A DNA stretch of 64,000 nucleotides from Amia ocellicauda (lineage: Eukaryota > Chordata > Actinopteri > Amiiformes > Amiidae): contig NW_027102662.1 in the NCBI RefSeq assembly GCF_036373705.1, forward strand, positions 804,109 through 868,108. The letters run 5' to 3'. Made by a program: the position numbers and the translations under genes. The notes beneath the pieces were generated by a model that ran no database searches, was not told the DNA's origin, and saw nothing but the letters and a program-made list of their open reading frames with translations. Below, piece by piece: positions 51,572-63,108 of the stretch. Positions within the stretch are counted from its first letter, which is position 1. Every line of letters starts with the position of its first letter.

Positions 51572-52282
51572 TTAGAAGAGAGTAGCCCCTGAGCCGTCAG
51601 ACCCCCCTCCAAAACCCCACACGTCGTCTGTTTTATCATCGTCGTCGTCATTGAAGGGGGATATATAATCCATAATCCAGCATTTTCTCCTTCTAACCAA
51701 ATCCAGTTGCGAACATTTGGTCAAGATGTCAAAACCATCATTTATACAGTTTATGACCTCTTTCAAGAACGGCCAGTCCACGGCGTCAAACATAATTTCA
51801 GTAACCTGTTTTTCTGGATCCTCCACACCCCCTTCAATAGGGTTTGTAATCAGGGTACTGCTAAACAAAACCTTACGATCTGTAGTTAGAGATAGACTCT
51901 TCACCACTCTACCGTAGTTCTGCAAGCTTTCCCATTCACACCTTTCAAAACCCTGAGTCGGAGACTCCATTTCGCATTCTCTTGGACCCTCTTGCAAGCC
52001 TTCTAGAGTCTTATCCACAAGCCCCAGATCTCTCCAGGCCATCACCTTCAACCAGTCCTCATAAGAGTATTCAATTACCGTCTCAAAAGGTTCCAACGTA
52101 CCCTCCTTCTCTCCCAAAGCAAAAAGCTCCACTCCAACATAGCTGGGATACCTTTTAAAGCGGTAACCCCGTCGAGCCCCCCAGAACAACACCCAGGAGC
52201 GTTCAATCTTCAAAATGGTGATTACAGGAACCCTTGCCCGGGATTGTTTCTTGCGGGGTTTCATGTTGATGTCGCTGGACAT
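51572..52282 (-). CDS. acidic 236-aa protein, copy 3 (intact)
   Basis: Starts MSSDINMKPRKKQ, 68 bp after a TATA box and close to the right TIR. The first ~45 residues are basic, the middle is mixed with several Trp (YSYEDWLKVMAW), and the C-terminus has an Asp run (NDDDDDKTDD) and Gly-rich end. Family not recognised. As first gene from the right end it is probably early and regulatory (inference). Confidence 0.65.
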   Translation of the reverse strand: MSSDINMKPRKKQSRARVPVITILKIERSWVLFWGARRGYRFKRYPSYVGVELFALGEKEGTLEPFETVIEYSYEDWLKVMAWRDLGLVDKTLEGLQEGPRECEMESPTQGFERCEWESLQNYGRVVKSLSLTTDRKVLFSSTLITNPIEGGVEDPEKQVTEIMFDAVDWPFLKEVINCINDGFDILTKCSQLDLVRRRKCWIMDYISPFNDDDDDKTDDVWGFGGGSDGSGATLF

Positions 52283-52349
52283 GTTGAAGAAGCGGGATGT
52301 TTCTGATGCTGAGAATTAAAGAGGTATTGCCTAAAAGCAGCGCGGGTTC

Positions 52350-52356
52350 TTAAATA
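52350..52356 (-). promoter_or_regulatory. TATA box of right-end early block, copy 3
   Basis: TATTTAA on the minus strand, 68 bp upstream of the ATG at 52282. The CRE-like sites of the TIR lie 80-180 bp upstream of it. Confidence 0.6.
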
Positions 52357-52400
52357 GAGAGGAGAGTTTCGGGGCGTTGCCTTCAGAGGGGTGGGGGTAT

Positions 52401-52584
52401 TTATGGGTGGCCTTGATGTTCAGGGTTTTATGGGTGTACACTTTCTGACGGATATGACGTAGGAATAATTAAGGAAATAACTCTACCTAAAATCACGCCC
52501 CCCAATTATGACGTAGGAATATTAATAAGCTTAGGGCATACGTCATAACAAATAGGCCGCGCCCAAAAAACCCTACTATCTACT
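52401..52584 (-). repeat. right terminal inverted repeat of copy 3
   Basis: Nearly identical to 33870-34054 but one A shorter near 52551. It has no left partner because that end of copy 3 is deleted. Confidence 0.93.
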
Positions 52585-52590
52585 CTTATG
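52585..52590. repeat. target site duplication, right of copy 3 (CTTATG)
   Basis: CTTATG follows the right TIR of copy 3 and continues into TAGTTGAAGG, as at copy 2. The left partner was lost with the left end. Confidence 0.9.
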
Positions 52591-53057
52591 TAGTTGAAGG
52601 CGCAGTATAGCTCTGATAGTCTGGTGGTCTTTTAATTAAAATCTGATGATGATGATGATGATGATGATATTGTTGTTGTTGTTGTTGTTGTTCTTGTTGT
52701 CGTCGTAGTCGCCGTCATTATTATTGTTAAAGTAAAGCAGTAGTTAGATTTGTTGCTACCGTAAGGTGTAGAAGGCACAATAGCTCTGTGATTGTCTGAT
52801 GGTGGCACAAGACGAGCAGCAACTGTTTGAACAAGCCATTGAGCATCACCTTGTTGGGAAAAGTGTAAGTCTTGTCATAGCTCAGGGCGTTCTTCCTTTG
52901 AAAGAGTTTCCAAAGTGTCCTGATGTGCCCTTGAGCAATGCAAAATAGGTCAGTGAAAATAGAAACCTTTATCTCACAGGCTGGCCCACGGGAAACGCCT
53001 GTGTGCGTTTTACCAGCCGGCTTCGATGGGAGCCATTCGAAACACCAGGACGGGTCG

Positions 53058-53130
53058 GTTTCCGTAGTGTAGTGGCTATCACGTTCGCCTCACACGCGAA
53101 AGGTCCCCGGTTCGAAACCGGGCGGAAACA
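53058..53130 (+). tRNA. tRNA-Val(CAC), array C unit 1, best preserved
   Basis: All stems pair: acceptor GTTTCCG/CGGAAAC, anticodon stem TTCGC/GCGAA with loop CTCACAC, and T stem CCCGG/CCGGG with TTCGAAA. Discriminator base is A. This is the least degenerate tRNA in the window and the best candidate for a functional gene, although no T-run terminator lies within about 70 nt. Confidence 0.8.
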
Positions 53131-54025
53131 ACCCGCGGTGCATGCGTGCCAGTGCTGTGTTACCCGTCCCCATCTCTCTGCCCCGAGGCTGGCCGTCGTT
53201 TTCTCTTGCTCGGAGTGGCAAGAAATCCTGACCTTGAGAACAAACGATCGCAGAAGGGTAGCTTTGCGAGGCGCTGGAACTGACACTTTTAAAATCGATA
53301 CATGTTGTTGCTGTTACAATACGACCGTAGCAGGATCGGCGACATTGCTGTTACTCTTATGTAGTTGAAGGCGCAGTATAGCTCTGATAGTCTGGTGGTG
53401 ACGGAAGACCACCAGCCGTTTGAACAAGCCATTCAGCATCACCTTGTTGGGCTAAGTGCAGGCACTGTCTGAGCGCAGGGCGTCCTGCCTTTGAAAGAGT
53501 TATCGAAGTGTCCCGAAATCGGTGCACTCAGAGCGTCCGTCCGTCGACAGGTTGAAATTGTTAACGCTCGTGTAGCCACTTTTAATTAAAATCTAATGAT
53601 AATGATGATGATGATGATGATGTTGTTGTTCTTGTTGATGTTGTTGTTGTTCTTGTTGTTCTTGTTGTCGTCGTAGTCGCCGTCATTATTATTGTTAAAG
53701 TAAAGCAGTAGTTAGATTTGTTGCTACCGTAAGGTGTAGAAGGCACAATAGCTCTGTGATTGTCTGATGGTGGCACAAGACGAGCAGCAGCTGTTTGAAC
53801 AAGCCATTGAGCATCACCTTGTTGGGGTAAGTGTAAGTCTTGTCATAGCTCAGGACGTTCTTCCTTTGAAAGAGTTTCCAAAGTGTCCTGATGTGCCCTT
53901 GAGCAATGCAAAATAGGTCAGTGAAAATAGAAACCTTTATCTCACAGGCTGGCCCACGGGAAACGCCTGTGCACGTTTTACCTGCCGGCTTCGATGGGAG
54001 CCATTCGAAACACCAGGACGGGTTG

Positions 54026-54098
54026 GTTTCTGTAGTTTAGTGGCTATCACGTTTGCCTCACACGCGAAAGGTCCCTGGTTTGAAACCGGGCGGAAACA
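54026..54098 (+). tRNA. tRNA-Val(CAC)-like, array C unit 2, degenerate, next to copy 4
   Basis: Anticodon loop CTCACAC is kept, but the acceptor reads GTTTCTG, the D arm has TAGTTTAG, and the B box has TTTGAAA. Copy 4's CTTATG site begins 226 nt downstream. Confidence 0.55.
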
Positions 54099-54323
54099 AC
54101 CCGCGGTGCACGCGTGCCAGTGCCGTGTTACCTGTCCCCATCTCTCTGCCCCAAGGCTGGATGTCGTTTTCTCTTCCTCGGAGTGGCAAGAAATCCTGAC
54201 CTTGAGAACAAACGATCACAGAAGGGTAGCTTTGCGAGGCGCAGGAACTGACACTTTTAAAATCGATACATGTTGTTGCTGTTACAATACGACCGTAGCA
54301 GGATCGGCGACATTGCTGTTACT

Positions 54324-54329
54324 CTTATG
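54324..54329. repeat. target site duplication, left of copy 4 (CTTATG)
   Basis: CTTATG directly precedes the left TIR of copy 4, in the same repeat context as 17879-17884. Confidence 0.9.
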
Positions 54330-54514
54330 AGTAGATAGTAGGGTTTTTTGGGCGCGGCCTATTTTGTTATGACGTATGCCCTAAGCTTATTAATATTCCT
54401 ACGTCATAATTGGGGGGCGTGATTTTAGGTAGAGTTATATCCTTAATTATTCCTACGTCATATCCGTCAGAAAGTGTACACCCATAAAACCCTGAACAAC
54501 AAGGCCGCCCATAA
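54330..54514 (+). repeat. left terminal inverted repeat of copy 4
   Basis: Nearly identical to 17885-18069, with the same three ACGTCA/TGACGT hexamers. Its right partner would lie beyond the window. Confidence 0.93.
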
Positions 54515-55707
54515 CCTGTTGTTCTTGTTGTTCTTGTTGGTCAACTGTAGAGTGTGAATGGGTCGGCTCTTCCTGTAGTGGTTGGGGGTCTTTTTTAAAT
54601 ATACATGTAATGGTTTAGTAAATCTAAACCGTTATAAGATCAACAAGTTCTGTTGTCTGTAATGGTCCCAGGTCTTAACAATGCCAGTTTTGAATAGTGC
54701 GTTTATCATATTCACACTGTCTCTGTCTGTCTCTCTCTCTATCTCGCCCAATCATTTTATAAGATTAACAAGTTCTGTTGTCTGTTATGATCCCAGGTCC
54801 TATCAATGCCTGTTTTGCATAGGGTATTTATGTTATCCACACTGTATCTGGCTCTGTCTCTCCCCTCAAATTTAATTAAAAATAAAATTAAAAAAGAGGG
54901 TGTGTGTGTGGGTGTTTGTGTGTATAGGTTAATTGTTTTTGTAAAAAAAAAAAAAAAAAGCTGTGGTTATATTTTATCTCTCACATAATGTGTTCAGTCG
55001 TTTTACTTAAATACATTCTAGGGTCTTAAAGCTCATAAGAGTTAGACTTAAGATAAGGATATGCTTTTAAGGTATTTTAGCAGTCTCAATCCCTGATGAT
55101 AAGGAATCGTTTAAAAAATAAAAACAACTGATCACTCAATGCTAAATAGATCACAACACTCAAGGCTAAATCACTCACACCATGGGGGGCGGGGGTGGGC
55201 TCAGACAACAGTAGGTATGGCGTGTGGTATCAAAACATTCAGAATACTTTTAACCTATATAATTCATAAGCTTTGTAAAGTAAACCCAAATATCTCTTTT
55301 GCGGGGATAAACTCTGTTCTGAGTAGTTTGTGACTTGTTTAATACCAAACAAAGCATCGCTATTAAAAAAAAAAAAAAAAAATCACTGTAAAAGCGCTAG
55401 TTATTTTAGATCTTTATGGTTATTTTCTTGGCTCAGGTTGTTTTTTAGCGCTTATAAAGGCCTAAAATATTCTTAGTGGTTGTTGACTATAGGTCTTGAT
55501 GCTTAAAAATGTTTTTTTGAGAGACCAAAAGGTTCTAATAAAAGTTTAGAGTAGAGAGGAGAGAGATCGTCTCCATCTTGGTTTCTATTTGAAATTTGAT
55601 GCAGTGTCATTTTATTGGTTGGTTTTGATATGTTAATTGGTAACAGGGCGGCACAAAGGCCAGACCAGAACAATGCCTTACAAGAAGATCCGGCATGTGG
55701 ACATCAG
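54515..55707. other. left non-coding region of copy 4
   Basis: Equivalent to 18070-19258: hairpin at 54612-54630, two-copy ~125-bp repeat, TG-rich tract, poly(A) tracts near 54943 and 55366, and ATTGG boxes. No gene seen. Confidence 0.65.
54634..54868 (+). repeat. two-copy ~125-bp direct repeat, copy 4
   Basis: Units begin at 54634 and 54759, matching the pair in copy 2. Confidence 0.7.
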
Positions 55708-55713
55708 TATAAG
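55708..55713 (+). promoter_or_regulatory. TATA box of spliced gene, copy 4
   Basis: TATAAG 73 bp upstream of the degenerate start codon at 55781. Confidence 0.5.
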
Positions 55714-55780
55714 TATGAAGGTCTGGTCTTCAGCTCGACAGACTCATACTGACCTTTCGATTTAAGACTAAAGATCAACA

Positions 55781-57822
55781 GTGTCCGGAAACAACATCTG
55801 CGACTTCGATTTAAACGAGTTTTTTGGTAAGTCTTCAGATTATTTTCACTGACTCAGAGCGTGTTGTGTGCATGTATTGTAAATAAGGCTATAACATCTG
55901 TTTTAAGTTCTGTAAAATTATTTTTCAGCCAGTCAACAGGAGTTAATTCCCAACGCTGAGGAGATCATCTGGAACAACAACGGTAAGATTTTTGTGTTTG
56001 CGCTCATGGGTTCTTATGTATGGGTGTGTGTGGTTTTGAAGCGGCTCATTAGAGTTATGAAAACGTTTTAATACATATTAATGCCGGTCTCTTTAATTAC
56101 ACAGAAACTATCGAAAGGCCTGTGATTAATGTCTCCGAGGATCGACCAAGAGAAGTGGTTGTCCCTAGACAGGCTGTCTGCCGACCGGGTAAGAACTAAA
56201 CCCCTGTTTGTTTGTATAACGTTTCTGTAAGATGTTTGAGTCCAGTTTTGTTAATTTTAAAAAATTATCCTGTCTAACAGTATTAAGAAACGTGGTTCGA
56301 GACAACGAAAGGCCTTCCACATCAAGGGCTTGTTTCGTTTTACCTTCGAGAACCGTAACCTTTCAAGAATCTGAAAGGCCGTCAGCCCCGGTATCTGATA
56401 GCTGTGAGTATATATCTGCAGCCTGTAAGAGGTTAAAGCTTTTTATAAAGCGGTGTGGTTAAAGGTTAAACATGTCTCTTACCTTCACAGCGGTGCAAAA
56501 AGCTAAACCAGCCGAAAAACTTAAGAAACGATTATTCTGTGGAGGTAAGTAAGATCTTTCAAACTTTAATGTTTTTAAAAGGGCTTTGTTTGCCCGTTGA
56601 GGGCTAATATTTAAGCGATGGGTGCCCGTTTCCTGTAGGGCGGGGGGTTCTGGGAAAGATCTTTAGAAGTCCGGACAGGTCTAGGCTTGTTTCTGGGGAA
56701 CGTGTTTAGAAATGACCGATTGCCGTACCGTCTGGTTAGGAAGTAAAGCCGTCCGAAAGGGTTTAGTAAGTTGTTTGGCTTATCTCCCGCTATTATACTT
56801 CTGTTTTAAAGTGGTTGTAGGAAAAGGCTTGAAGGTGTTCATTGTATTTAATATTTAAACAGATCGTGAAAACGTTTGTGAAACAGGAAGTCCCGGGATC
56901 AGGAAGCGTTTACACTTGGAAGGTTCGTTTAAAAATGAAATGTTGTTGTGTGTGTGTGTGTTTTATTAACAATATTACAGTTTTTAAAGAAACATTTAAG
57001 AAACAGTTTATTTACAGTGGCTTCTCTGTTTTACATTTATTATCAAGTCCTAATAAATATATTGTCTGTAAATAATAAGGCGTTGTAGTGAATGTCTAAG
57101 GCTATTTTCAAAGGTCTAAAAAAGCTAAAGGTTTTGAATGTCCTGGACATGTTGTTTTAAGTTTGATTTCTGTCGCCGTTTAAAGATGTAAATGTAATGT
57201 ATATTTTTATTCTTCCCAAGACTCTTGGGATAGTCATTCTGTGGATGAGCTATTGAGGACAATTACCCCGTCTAAGTGGGATCAAACATCTTCCCCGGTG
57301 AGATCACCGAGAGGATCCCCCACGGTGGTCTTGGAGACCCCCCAACATCTACTCAGGCCACAGCCTTCTGGGGGTAATTCAACACCCCAGATTCAGCCCG
57401 CCGCATTGTCGGGCGGAACAAATACAGGCATCCAACAACCTCAGGGGTCGCCGTCAGTCAGGGCGGTCACACCACCCAACGACGGCCTGGTTTCAACATC
57501 GTCCCCCCAGACCCGTTTCTTGGCTACAGAAACGCGGAACAGTACCCCGCGCTTGGCCAGGGTGTCACCGCAAAGGCCTTCTTGGTCTCCGTCCATGAGT
57601 ATACGCTCGCTCCCTGCCTCCTTCGACCGAGATTTACCGGAGCGACCATCCTTTGAAGCTGAGCCAGGCCACCAGCCCCCGGAGCTACTTCCTGAAAGTC
57701 GCCATGAGTTGCTACATACTTTGTTACAAAATCAAAGACTTGTGTTAGTGGGGCAAAACCTGGTGATAGAGAGCCAAAACACCCTTATTAATACCCTTAC
57801 TAACGAATTGTACCGTATTTAA
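55781..57822 (+). CDS. six-exon spliced left-end gene, copy 4 (start codon GTG)
   Basis: Exons: 55781-55826, 55929-55982, 56105-56188, 56281-56403, 56491-56544 and 57221-57822. Together they would encode about 320 residues, or 340 with the optional 60-nt exon. All junctions are phase 1, and intron 1 has a canonical GTAAGT donor here. The start is GTG where copies 2 and 3 have ATG, so initiation is doubtful. The long last exon is rich in Ser, Pro and Thr and ends in a Leu-rich helix (HELLHTLLQNQRLVLVGQNL). An LxCxD motif spans the exon 5/6 junction. Position at the element end beside a TATA box suggests an early regulatory protein; no known family recognised. Confidence 0.65.
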
Positions 57823-58005
57823 TGTTTTAATAGACACAAAACGCCTTACTATTGTGGGTTGTTGGAAAAATAAAAAATAAATTAAAAAATGTCCTGACTT
57901 GGTAAAAGAACTCACAAACTAAAGGATTATGAACAAGCTAGGGCCCCAAAAAGACCTTCCCGAGAGAACATCCCCGGCCCTGTTGTGAACTCCTCTGATG
58001 TCCCA

Positions 58006-58789
58006 ATGAACCTGGAACTATTACAAATGATAAATGATTTAAATAACCCCCAATTACCACCGATAGAATGTGAATTAACAGACTTACCGGTGAACCCCGA
58101 CCTGTTACAGATGGTCAATGATCTAAATAACCACCTCCCACCGGTAGCGCTTATAGAGGTTCACCCCCTAGTTCACCCCGATTTGTTTGAAATGGTGGAG
58201 GCTTTGGAGGAGCTACCCCAACCAAATTCTGCCCCTTTTATAAATGATTTGAGACAATTAGAACACAGGATGGCGGCAGAAGCAGCCATCACTATAGAGG
58301 AGGGTCTTGGATATCTTTGAAGGACTTTTACAGGCTTTAAATGAGCCTCCTCAAAAAGGGGGTTTTGTAGATGTCAGCAGTGGGGGTGTTCGGAATGTGG
58401 AGGGTTCTGAGACTGATAAGGCTGTGGAGGACATGCTCTGTGAGAATGTAGGGGGTGAAGGCTTTGTTCAAAATGATGATGTGTCCAAGAGTACCAGTGA
58501 TCCCGTGATTATAGATAGACCGGCCTATAACAATTTTGAAATGATTCAGCGTTTTAATTTTGCAGAACTTTTAAATTGTGACAATTATGCAGAAATATTT
58601 GTCAACATACACGAGGCCTTGCAGAAAATGCTTGAACAGGTTGCTGAAAGGGTCAGACCTCGAGATGTTGTACAGTTAGAACTCAGAGGGGATGATTTGT
58701 TTAGCAACCTATCTGTAATGCTGAGTGGAGATAATTTAGACGTCTGGCTAAAATCGAAGCGTTATTGCAAAGTAACGCAGCCATCATAG
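58006..58789 (+). pseudogene. N-terminal polymerase-region ORF, copy 4 (14-nt deletion)
   Basis: A 14-nt deletion at about 58310, between two TTG trinucleotides, shifts the frame in the middle. The first ~105 codons and the C-terminal 160 codons are otherwise like copy 1. Confidence 0.75.
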
Positions 58790-61700
58790 CTGATGAAAGT
58801 CTGTCTCTGGTAATGAATGTGGTTCGTAACCCTGAGGGTGGGGCGCTTAGAAGACTGTCGAAATGCTTGAAGAACGACATAATTAGGACCAAGCTCAGGC
58901 AATTAGTGGTGAGTTCCAGTGGGGACAATAAGCTCTGTTTTGCTTACAGTTTAATAAAACTACTCACCCCCGACATGCCTGAACCCCAAGCTCTGCAAGA
59001 AGCTTTAATGCTTCATCAGAGGGCCGGCTTAAACTCTCAACAGATGGTTGCCTTTTCAGACATCACCAAGTTTGAGGAGTTGTTGTCTTTAAAAATTGTT
59101 GTGTGGTACCGTTGTGAGGTAAAGGAAGTATTTGTGAAATTTCAGACACATCCTGAAACCCATACACAGACACTGTTTCTCTTCCTAAGTGATAGTCATT
59201 ACTTTGGAATAAAGAGTTTGACGGCTTTTTTGGGTTGTTCGTATGTTTGTCATTGGTGTTATAAGGCCTTCAATGATAAGCTTAAGCACCGCTGTGACGG
59301 TTACTGTAACGTCTGTTTCAATCCGCAATGTCGTAAGGGTTTGGCCCCTACCATCCGATGTAAAGATTGCTTAAGGATTTGTCTCTCAGCGTTCTGTTTT
59401 TCCGAGCATAAGGTACAGAGGGCCGCTGCTGAGGGGGTTAAAAAACGGAGTTATTGTGATCAAACTAAATATTGCCCGCAGTGTTGCCTCCAGTACCGTT
59501 TTCATGAGGTTAAACCACACAAATGTCTGGAGCCGAGATGCAGGATCTGTAATGCTGATTTAACCCCGGGGTCCGAACACCAGTGCTTTATTCAGCCGGT
59601 TAAAAAGGAGCCGCCGCACAACCGGTATGTCTTTTTTGCTTTTGAATGCCGGCAAGAAAACGGGGTCCACGTTGCTAATTATATACTCTGTATTGACATG
59701 TTGGATAGTGAGTGGTCAGCTAGCGGTGAGAGTTGTGTCAGGGATTTCTTTACGCGGTATCGCGGTCCAAAATACCTCAATTACACATTTATTGCCCACA
59801 ATGCTAAGGGTTATGATTCTTACATTTTGATGAAGTATCTGGTGGAAAATGGGGTGACCCCAAAAATAATAGCTCAGGGTAGCAAGATCATGTGTTTCAC
59901 CGACGAAGCTTTCAACTAACGTTACATAGACTCGTTAAATTTCATCCCCATGAAATTGAGCGCTTTGCCTAAGGCTCTGGGTTTTGAGGCTCAGAAGAAA
60001 GGTTGGTTCTGCCATTTTTTTAATACTATGGACACTCAAAATTATCGAGGGTCCTACCTGCCCGCCACTTATTATGGGGTTGATACTATGATGTCTCATG
60101 AGAGGGAGGAATTCTTTAAATGGTACAATACGGTTAAGGGAGGTGTTTTTGATGACCGAGAAGAGATGGCTGCTTATTGTAAAAATGATGTGGTGATCCT
60201 TAAAGAAGCCTGTGTGCGTTTCCGCGCCGAGGTTATCAACACATCGGGTCTCGACCCTTTGCAAAGTGTGACCATAGCGTCTCTCTGCATGAAAATGTAT
60301 CGGTCCAATTTCTTGCAGAAAAACACTATAGCGGTCACCACTTCTGACAACTATCGTGCTAGACAAAAGAACTTTTCGACTGTCTCCATACAGTGGCTGG
60401 AATACCTGAGTGCCCGGGATAACATCTTCATCAGACATGCTTTAAATCAAGGGGAAGTCAAAATGGGGCCTTACTACTTAGACGGTTTTAGCGACGTGTC
60501 CGGGCGGCGTACCGCTTATGAGTTTGCAGGTTGTATTTACCATGGCTGTCCTCAGTGCTTCGACCCAAACACCTTTAACCCCGTAACACAAAAACTCTGC
60601 AGTGATATGTACTATGATTTCCAGGAACGAATTGAAACTTTAAAAAACACCTATGGTTTGAACGTGCTGGTGATTTGGGAACACGAGTGGACGACCCTGA
60701 AGCAACAGGATGCGGGGGTACAACGGTTTATGGAAACCTTGGACTTTTCTGAACGTCTTGAGCCCCGGGATGCGTTATTTGGGGGTCGTACCAACGCCCT
60801 CTGTTTACATTATGAGGTAAAGGAGGGTGAGAGAGTAGATTACTATGATTTCACCAGTCTGTACCCTTATGTCAACAAGACCAAAATGTACCCGGTGGGG
60901 CGTCCAACCATTGTTTATCGTGACTTTCTCGAAATCGGACATTACTTTGGTTTGATCAAAGTCACCATGTACCCTCCTCGCGAGCTGTTCTTACCCATGT
61001 TGCCTTACAGGTGTTCGGGAAAATTGATGTTCCCTCTGTGTAGAACGTGTGTGGAAACTGAAAATCAAACTACCTCTTGTCTGCACAGTGATGAAGAGAG
61101 AGCGCTGACGGGTGTCTGGTGTAGCATTGAGCTTGACAAGGCGGTGGAGAAAGGTTACAGAGTCGGTAAGGTGTATGAGGTTTGGCATTTTTCTGAAAAA
61201 TCTGATACTCTTTTTGCTGATTACATTATGACCCATCTGAAAGGGAAACAGGAGGCATCGGGCTATCCCTCATGGTGTGTTGACTCCGCGGCCAAAGAGC
61301 GATACGTTTAGCAATATTTTGAAAAGGAAGGGATCCGTCTAGAGCTGGGGAACATAACTGTAAACCCCGCCAAGAGACAAATGTCCAAACTGATTTTAAA
61401 CAGTCTGTGGGGTAAGTTTGGGGAAAGAAATTACCGTCTAAACACAACCTTGATTAAAACCCCTGAACTGTTCATAGAATTTATGTTTTCCAAACAACAT
61501 GCAGTATCACACTTTCAATTCTTAAATGACCACGTGGCACAGGTCCAGTGGAGGGCCCCTAAAGATTTCCCCACCAAACAGGGGAACGTTAATGTTTTCA
61601 TAGCGGTTTTTACCACGGCTTACGCCCGGCTTGAACTGTACAACTTAATGGATCAGTTGCAGGAACGCACGCTCTATCATGATACTGACTCTGTAATCTT

Positions 61701-62103
61701 TGTCACCAGGCCAGGGGATTGGGTCCCTCCCCTCGGGGACTACCTTGGGGAGTTAACGAGCGAACTAGATCCTCAGGACCACATAGTGGAGTTTGTTTCA
61801 GGGGGTCCTAAGACTTACGCATACAGAACGGCTGCGGGTAAGACCTGTATGAAAGTTAAGGGTTTCACTCTGAACCATTGTAACAACAAGCTCATTAACA
61901 TCAAGTCTCTGACGACCCTGGTAGAAAGTTTTGTAACCGAGAAAGACGCGCCTCCTCGTGAGATTATTACAGCCGGAAATCAGATCTATCGCAATAAAAA
62001 GGGGTACACGTTGGAAAATAGATCACTAAACAAACGGTTCAGGGTGGTGTACAATAAAAGAGTGTTGAAGACTGATTATACCACTCTGCCTTATGGATAT
62101 TAG
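58765..62103 (+). pseudogene. polB: protein-primed family B DNA polymerase, copy 4 (least broken)
   Basis: The Cys-rich N-terminus, Exo II, Exo III and all three palm motifs are open apart from the shared TAA at 59917-59919 and a private TAG at 61309-61311. Exo I reads FAFE (Asp to Ala). The final ~240 codons run open to the natural stop overlapping the ATPase start. This is the best copy for aligning the family. Confidence 0.9.
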
Positions 62104-62764
62104 CGGTGGTTTTGAAAACAGACTTCAACACCCTTTCTCCTGTATTATAGCCGGTCCCTCCAATTCGGGGAAGAGCTATCTTATAAAGAACATCATAGAA
62201 GATGTGGACGCAACCGTGTCCCAAGCTCTTGACAACATAGTGTGGTGTTTCTCTTGCTGGCAACCTCTCTACGATGATTTGGCTTCGAAAAAAAATAATC
62301 TGAAATTTGTGCAAGGTCTCCCCGCCTCGTTGTGTGACGATGACTTGTTCCCGCCCGGTAATACTAACCTAGTGATCCTTGATGACCTGATGGAGCAGGC
62401 CGGTGACAACAGTGAAGTGGAAAAAGCTTTCACAAAGTACACTCATCATAGGAATTTAAGTATTATTTATTTAGTTCAAAATCTATTTTTTCAAGGTAAA
62501 AAAAGCCGCACTATTAATTTATATGCCAATTATATAATTCTTTTTAAAAACCCCAGAGATAAACTACAGGTCACCGTCTTGGCTCGTCAAATGTACCCTA
62601 ACCAGACCAAGTTCTTTTTGGAGGCATTTGAGGATGCCACCAAAAAACCCTACGGGTACTTGATTGCGGAATTAAATGCACAAACCCCAGAAGACTTTCC
62701 CCTAAGAACAGGTTTGTGCCCGCACGATTGGCCGGCAGTCTATGTGCTAAAGAAAAGGAAATAA
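62093..62764 (+). CDS. packaging ATPase, copy 4
   Basis: Open, 223 aa, Walker A GPSNSGKS and Walker B LVILDD intact. A few substitutions occur near the C-terminus (for example Arg to Pro in EDFPL). Confidence 0.9.
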   Translation: MDISGGFENRLQHPFSCIIAGPSNSGKSYLIKNIIEDVDATVSQALDNIVWCFSCWQPLYDDLASKKNNLKFVQGLPASLCDDDLFPPGNTNLVILDDLMEQAGDNSEVEKAFTKYTHHRNLSIIYLVQNLFFQGKKSRTINLYANYIILFKNPRDKLQVTVLARQMYPNQTKFFLEAFEDATKKPYGYLIAELNAQTPEDFPLRTGLCPHDWPAVYVLKKRK

Positions 62765-62770
62765 ATAAGA

Positions 62771-63106
62771 ATGTCTGTTCGGATTAAAAGAAATCTGCCG
62801 CTTTTGCAAATGTTATTTGAGAGGAGCCCGCGCCATAGGAAAGCTGTGCTGGCAGGGGCCCCCTCGGATTTGATCGAGACCCTGTGTGAAATAGCTTTTA
62901 ACATCTTACGCGGTAATATACCCCTAACCCCTTCTCAACATTCTAAACTCAAAAAACAAAAAGCGGTTATCAAGATCATCGCTAATAAGAAGTATTCTAT
63001 TAAAAGAAAAAGAAAGAAGATTAATCAAACCGGGGGTTTTATAGGACCGCTGTTGAGCATAGCCGTGCCTTTCCTAACCAGTCTTCTAGCTTCCAGAGTG
63101 GGTTAA
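62771..63106 (+). CDS. 111-aa basic/hydrophobic protein, copy 4
   Basis: Open; FERSP and IGP variants as in copy 2. Confidence 0.75.
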   Translation: MSVRIKRNLPLLQMLFERSPRHRKAVLAGAPSDLIETLCEIAFNILRGNIPLTPSQHSKLKKQKAVIKIIANKKYSIKRKRKKINQTGGFIGPLLSIAVPFLTSLLASRVG

Positions 63107-63108
63107 TA

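Larger units (their letters stand above)
37017..52584 (+). mobile_element. Maverick/Polinton element, copy 3, left end deleted
   Basis: The right TIR is present and is followed by CTTATG and tRNA-repeat DNA. On the left, repeat sequence changes to element sequence within AGAC around 37016-37018. The first ~870 bp of the element, including the left TIR, are missing. This copy alone keeps open frames for the integrase and the core-like protein. It carries its own lesions in polymerase, ATPase, 247-aa gene and the capsid stop codon. Confidence 0.95.
52591..54323. repeat. tRNA-Val repeat array C (host flank)
   Basis: Two tRNA-Val(CAC) units and TGA/TTG microsatellites. Near 52629 the sequence jumps from TGGTGGT to CTTTTAATTAAAATCTG, so part of a unit has been deleted. 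An unoccupied CTTATG site is at 53356-53361; the next unit carries copy 4. Confidence 0.9.
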
